Assembly (NCBI RefSeq): GCF_000826645.1
Contig: NZ_JXJP01000001.1
Coordinates: 124,001-188,000 of the forward strand
Direction: 5' to 3'
Length of the DNA: 64,000 nucleotides
Source: Psychroserpens mesophilus
GTDB lineage: Bacteria > Bacteroidota > Bacteroidia > Flavobacteriales > Flavobacteriaceae
The notes below the pieces were generated by a model. It saw only the letters and a program-made list of their open reading frames with translations, searched no databases and was not told the DNA's origin. Of the stretch, positions 61,434-64,000 are shown piece by piece (position 1 is the first letter of the stretch; each line of letters opens with the position of its first letter). The translations under genes and the position numbers were made by a program.

Positions 61434-62198
61434 ATGAAAGCTTTTAAATACATTCTGTTTTTAGCATTAATTTCAATACTCTTAGCTTGTAGTAAAGAGG
61501 ATGCTAATGATAATCAGCAAGGACTTCAACAATTTACTTCGAATATTTGTCCGGAAATATCTGGACCTAAAGCAGTGTATTGGGATGGCGCTCATAATTT
61601 GGCAACACCTTTGGCTCAAATTCCGACACTTGCTAATCCAGGACAACAATTTATACATCCTCAGTATCCTGCTTTAGGTTTTACAATGCCTCAAGGCTAT
61701 ACAGCTCAAGAAATTACAGATCCTCAAACTGGTGCCATAGGCGTAAATGTATTTAGAAATGACAACAATGTCGTTTGGCGATATATTCCATCTGTTTCTT
61801 TTGCAGGACAAGTTCCAATTAATGACATCGTTGCTTTTGAGGTGACCCAAATAAAATCTTTCTATCAGGTTGCAACAACAGAAGTAAAAGTATGTGAAGA
61901 GCAAGCCACCTCTTTTGAGTTTGGTTTTGAAACTAATTTCGCATCTCGGTTACTGGCATTTGGTAATGTTAATGCGCAGTTGATTATTCAAACACATTAT
62001 ATGCAGGATTTAAACAGAACGTTTGTGTCGGTTACTTTAGCTTCAGGACCTGCTGCTGAATTTGATGCATTGGTTATGGATACGTTTTTGCCCATACATT
62101 GGCAACTTATGGTCATTTCAGATGATGTTAGAGATTCCGATTTAGATGGTACTCCAGATAATCAAGACGCTGCTCCTTTTAATCCGAACATTCAATAG
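61434..62198 (+). CDS. Lipoprotein of unknown function
   Basis: 254 residues from the ATG at 61434 (MKAFKYILFLALISILLAC); an in-frame start 48 bases upstream precedes the signal sequence and is rejected. Lipobox LLAC (Cys19). The mature part is beta-rich (AVYWDGAHNLATPLAQ, VFRNDNNVVWRYIPSV) and ends in an acidic TSP3-like motif DSDLDGTPDNQDA. I recognise no named family. Confidence 0.72.
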   Translation: MKAFKYILFLALISILLACSKEDANDNQQGLQQFTSNICPEISGPKAVYWDGAHNLATPLAQIPTLANPGQQFIHPQYPALGFTMPQGYTAQEITDPQTGAIGVNVFRNDNNVVWRYIPSVSFAGQVPINDIVAFEVTQIKSFYQVATTEVKVCEEQATSFEFGFETNFASRLLAFGNVNAQLIIQTHYMQDLNRTFVSVTLASGPAAEFDALVMDTFLPIHWQLMVISDDVRDSDLDGTPDNQDAAPFNPNIQ

Positions 62199-62534
62199 TG
62201 TTACTTATGAACAAGTAATGAACAATATTATTAAGAAATTAAGCATTTCGTCGATAAAAATATACATTTCATCTGATTTATTTTTGTTTGAACATAAAAT
62301 AGTAGTATGTTTACAGTCCTTCATAAGCCCCTAAATCACTTATCAAGGTAATTTTATTAATCCATTTTATTATTTAGATGCACTCGTGCGTTTAAAATTC
62401 CCTCAGAAGTTTTAAATTTTTGACAGGTATTCCTGTATTTAAGTTAATAATCCATTCTTCCCTCGACTGGCATTTTTTGATGCTGTTTTATTATTGACAA
62501 AATAGAATTTTAACAAACCCTAAATATTAAAATT
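62199..62534. other. Intergenic region without a supported gene
   Basis: 336 bases, AT-rich. A short open frame crosses its first part but has no coding-like residues or start context and runs through the previous gene end. I saw no clear promoter consensus, RNA gene or repeat; it contains the upstream region of the small secreted peptide gene. Confidence 0.6.
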
Positions 62535-62717
62535 ATGAAGACCCTAAAAATTACATTCCTACTGTTAGCTGTAGTATTATTAACTGTTTCTGGAAAGAGC
62601 AGTGATACTGTAGTTGACACAAATGAACCTACATTAAACGAGTATCAAAACTATGATTTAATGGCACATAATAAAGCAAAAATAAAGTTGCCTTCGTCTG
62701 GTTTTGACAAAAGCTAA
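62535..62717 (+). CDS. Small secreted peptide of unknown function
   Basis: 60 residues: hydrophobic signal sequence MKTLKITFLLLAVVLLTVSG, then a polar 40-residue mature part (SSDTVVDTNEPTLNEYQNYD, ending KLPSSGFDKS). No lipobox and no second membrane helix. It has its own strong terminator and precedes a TPR protein on the same strand. It could be a small envelope protein or signal peptide; no family recognised. Confidence 0.6.
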   Translation: MKTLKITFLLLAVVLLTVSGKSSDTVVDTNEPTLNEYQNYDLMAHNKAKIKLPSSGFDKS

Positions 62718-62739
62718 ATCATTTTTAAATAATATATTT

Positions 62740-62771
62740 AAGCTCTTACTTATATAGGTAAGAGCTTTTTT
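62740..62771 (+). terminator. Terminator after the small secreted peptide gene
   Basis: A 10-bp perfect stem AAGCTCTTAC/GTAAGAGCTT (62740-62749 with 62758-62767), then TTTT. Confidence 0.9.
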
Positions 62772-62817
62772 GTTTGTTTTATTGCGAAACTATAATAAAG
62801 TATAAAATAAAATATTC

Positions 62818-62825
62818 TAAATTTG
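62818..62825 (+). promoter_or_regulatory. -7-like element before the TPR gene
   Basis: TAAATTTG, 10 bases before the TTG start at 62835. If it is used, the leader is very short. Confidence 0.4.
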
Positions 62826-62834
62826 GTAGCAACA

Positions 62835-64000
62835 TTGATAAATCAATCTATTTTGCGACATTTTGTTCTTCTTTTAATTTTATGCACTAGTCTTTCGACA
62901 ATCTATTCTCAGAATATTACAAAAGATAAGGAATTAGACAGTATTATCAAGTTAAGACAACTTTCTTCAGATCAAACACTTCCATTAGAAAAACGATTAT
63001 CTTATGCTCAAAGAGCAAGTAACTTATCTCAAAAAATTAATATAGATTCTACGATTTTAATCAGTAATAAAAATCTATCGTTTTTTCATCTCATAATGAA
63101 TAATCTTGATCTTTATAGAAACATCAATATTGATAATCTTAAACTCGCAAAAAAAGTAAATGATTCTTTAGCAATAGCTAATGTCTATCACAATTTAGGT
63201 TATTATCACCATGCAAATCAACAAAATGACAGTGCTTATTATTATTATTCAAACGCATTAGAATTATATGATAAATTAAATCAAGAACGAAACGTATCAT
63301 CCGTTTTAATAAATGTTGCTAGCATTCAACAAGTAGAAAATGATTTTATTGGTGCAGAAGATAATGCCATTAAAGCAATAGAAGTTTTACAAAAATTGCC
63401 TAAATCGGAAAGTGTTTCAGATGATTTGTGGATTCTTTATAATTTATTAGGTATAAATTCATTAAATCTTAAGCTCTATAATAAATCACTCGAATATCAT
63501 AATGAAGCTTTAAGGATTAGTCGTGATATGAATTCAGGTAAATTCAATGAATTGTATTCTAGTAATAATTTAGCCTACGTTTACAGAGAATTAGGAGATT
63601 TAGATAAGGCCATTAGTTTGTATTCTAATCTGATGGAAACGGAAAACCTATTCGTAGATGATCCTTCATTTTATGCATTAATACTTGAAAATATAGCATA
63701 TACAAGATTTTTAAATGGTGATAAAAACTTGGAAGATATTGAATCCCTATTTAACAGAGCTTATCAAATTAGTGACAGTATTGATGATCCCATTACTAAG
63801 GTTGGTGTAACAGTTAGTATGTCTAAGTTTTACAGAGATCTTGGAAGAAGAACAGATGCTCTAAAATATGCTAACGAGACGTATTTGACTTCAAAACATA
63901 TAGAATCAAATGACATCTTACTGGAGTCTCTAATGATTTTATCTGAATTAAAAGAAGGTGATGAAGGTAAAGCTTATCTTAATGAACACATAAAACTAAG
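62835..64000 (+). CDS. Secreted/membrane TPR protein, 3' truncated by the window
   Basis: About 388 residues visible, open to the window end. Starts at TTG 62835 (TTG at 62853 is an alternative; no ATG before the signal sequence). Signal sequence LLILCTSLSTIYSQ, then TPR-like repeats (YHNLGYYHHANQQNDSAYYY, NNLAYVYRELGDLDKAISLY, KFYRDLGRRTDALKYANETY). In this lineage such N-termini often lead to a histidine kinase or LuxR domain, but that part is not visible. Confidence 0.72.
   Translation, partial: MINQSILRHFVLLLILCTSLSTIYSQNITKDKELDSIIKLRQLSSDQTLPLEKRLSYAQRASNLSQKINIDSTILISNKNLSFFHLIMNNLDLYRNINIDNLKLAKKVNDSLAIANVYHNLGYYHHANQQNDSAYYYYSNALELYDKLNQERNVSSVLINVASIQQVENDFIGAEDNAIKAIEVLQKLPKSESVSDDLWILYNLLGINSLNLKLYNKSLEYHNEALRISRDMNSGKFNELYSSNNLAYVYRELGDLDKAISLYSNLMETENLFVDDPSFYALILENIAYTRFLNGDKNLEDIESLFNRAYQISDSIDDPITKVGVTVSMSKFYRDLGRRTDALKYANETYLTSKHIESNDILLESLMILSELKEGDEGKAYLNEHIKL

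Noticed and set aside
62146-62334. Open frame crossing the end of the lipoprotein gene
   Set aside because: It starts inside the previous gene in another frame, and its translation in the intergenic part shows no family pattern or start context.
1-64000. CRISPR array, prophage or integrative element
   Set aside because: No regularly spaced repeats with unique spacers, integrase, transposase, capsid or relaxase gene were seen. The dispersed repeats are isolated copies, not an array.

Overview
The window looks like a chromosomal segment of a marine-type member of the Flavobacteriaceae (Bacteroidota). It is AT-rich. Most intergenic regions carry the Bacteroidota -7 promoter element TAnnTTTG, clear Shine-Dalgarno sequences are scarce, several secreted proteins end in type IX secretion (T9SS) sorting domains, and lineage-typical families recur (DUF3127, DUF3098, DUF4271, DUF4296, DnaE with an N-terminal exonuclease, S16 with a long tail). 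No prophage, integrase, transposase, CRISPR array or rRNA operon is visible. The content is mostly housekeeping, with small accessory modules and a dispersed repeat family in between.

Layout. 1-7.5 kb: end of greA, a HIT protein, a zinc-ribbon protein with a sensor kinase, a flavin reductase, an OB-fold DUF3127 protein with an SSB-like tail, aat, tag, a thioredoxin-like protein and a TonB-like protein. 6.8-12.6 kb: truB-uppP-DUF3098-ftsX on the minus strand, divergent from leuS. 13-15 kb: a TetR regulator, an AhpD-like protein and a lipoprotein, with two matching operators. 15-26 kb: ald, a YugP-type protease, a Bax-inhibitor-like protein, an overlapping 7TM/kinase/regulator trio, an Lrp/saccharopine dehydrogenase pair, pckA, hemD. 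27-32 kb: a dolichol-phosphate-mannose-type glycosyltransferase, dihydroorotase, a DUF4296 lipoprotein, a nucleotide-sugar-type reductase, tyrS. 32-43 kb: a lone LuxE-like protein, three T9SS cargo proteins, a PhoB/PhoR-like pair, a glycosyltransferase, trmB, a LysE exporter, an alkyltransferase-like protein. 43-46 kb: an Fe-S/electron-transfer block (Mrp, NFU, ferredoxin reductase, ferredoxin). 46-51 kb: metallophosphoesterase, SGNH esterase, acyl-CoA dehydrogenase, and rpsP-rimM-tRNA methyltransferase on the minus strand. 51-61 kb: Asp-rich lipoprotein, DUF2383 protein, dnaE, ArsR/SRPBCC pair, trxA, a short ClpP, a DUF58 protein, tRNA-Asp. 61-64 kb: a lipoprotein, a 60-residue secreted peptide, and the start of a TPR protein that runs off the window.

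The most distinctive signals are outside the gene list. Two short hairpin-forming repeat families are scattered between genes in both orientations, and one composite copy lies in frame inside the editing domain of leucyl-tRNA synthetase. Two identical-architecture operators flank the tetR gene, a long perfect inverted repeat precedes the SRPBCC-arsR operon, and a perfect CRP-type palindrome precedes the ferredoxin reductase gene. I did not find a convincing complete new defence or mobile system; the candidates worth following are the repeat family, the short ClpP beside a DUF58 gene, the split 7TM receptor kinase, and the small secreted peptide beside a TPR protein.
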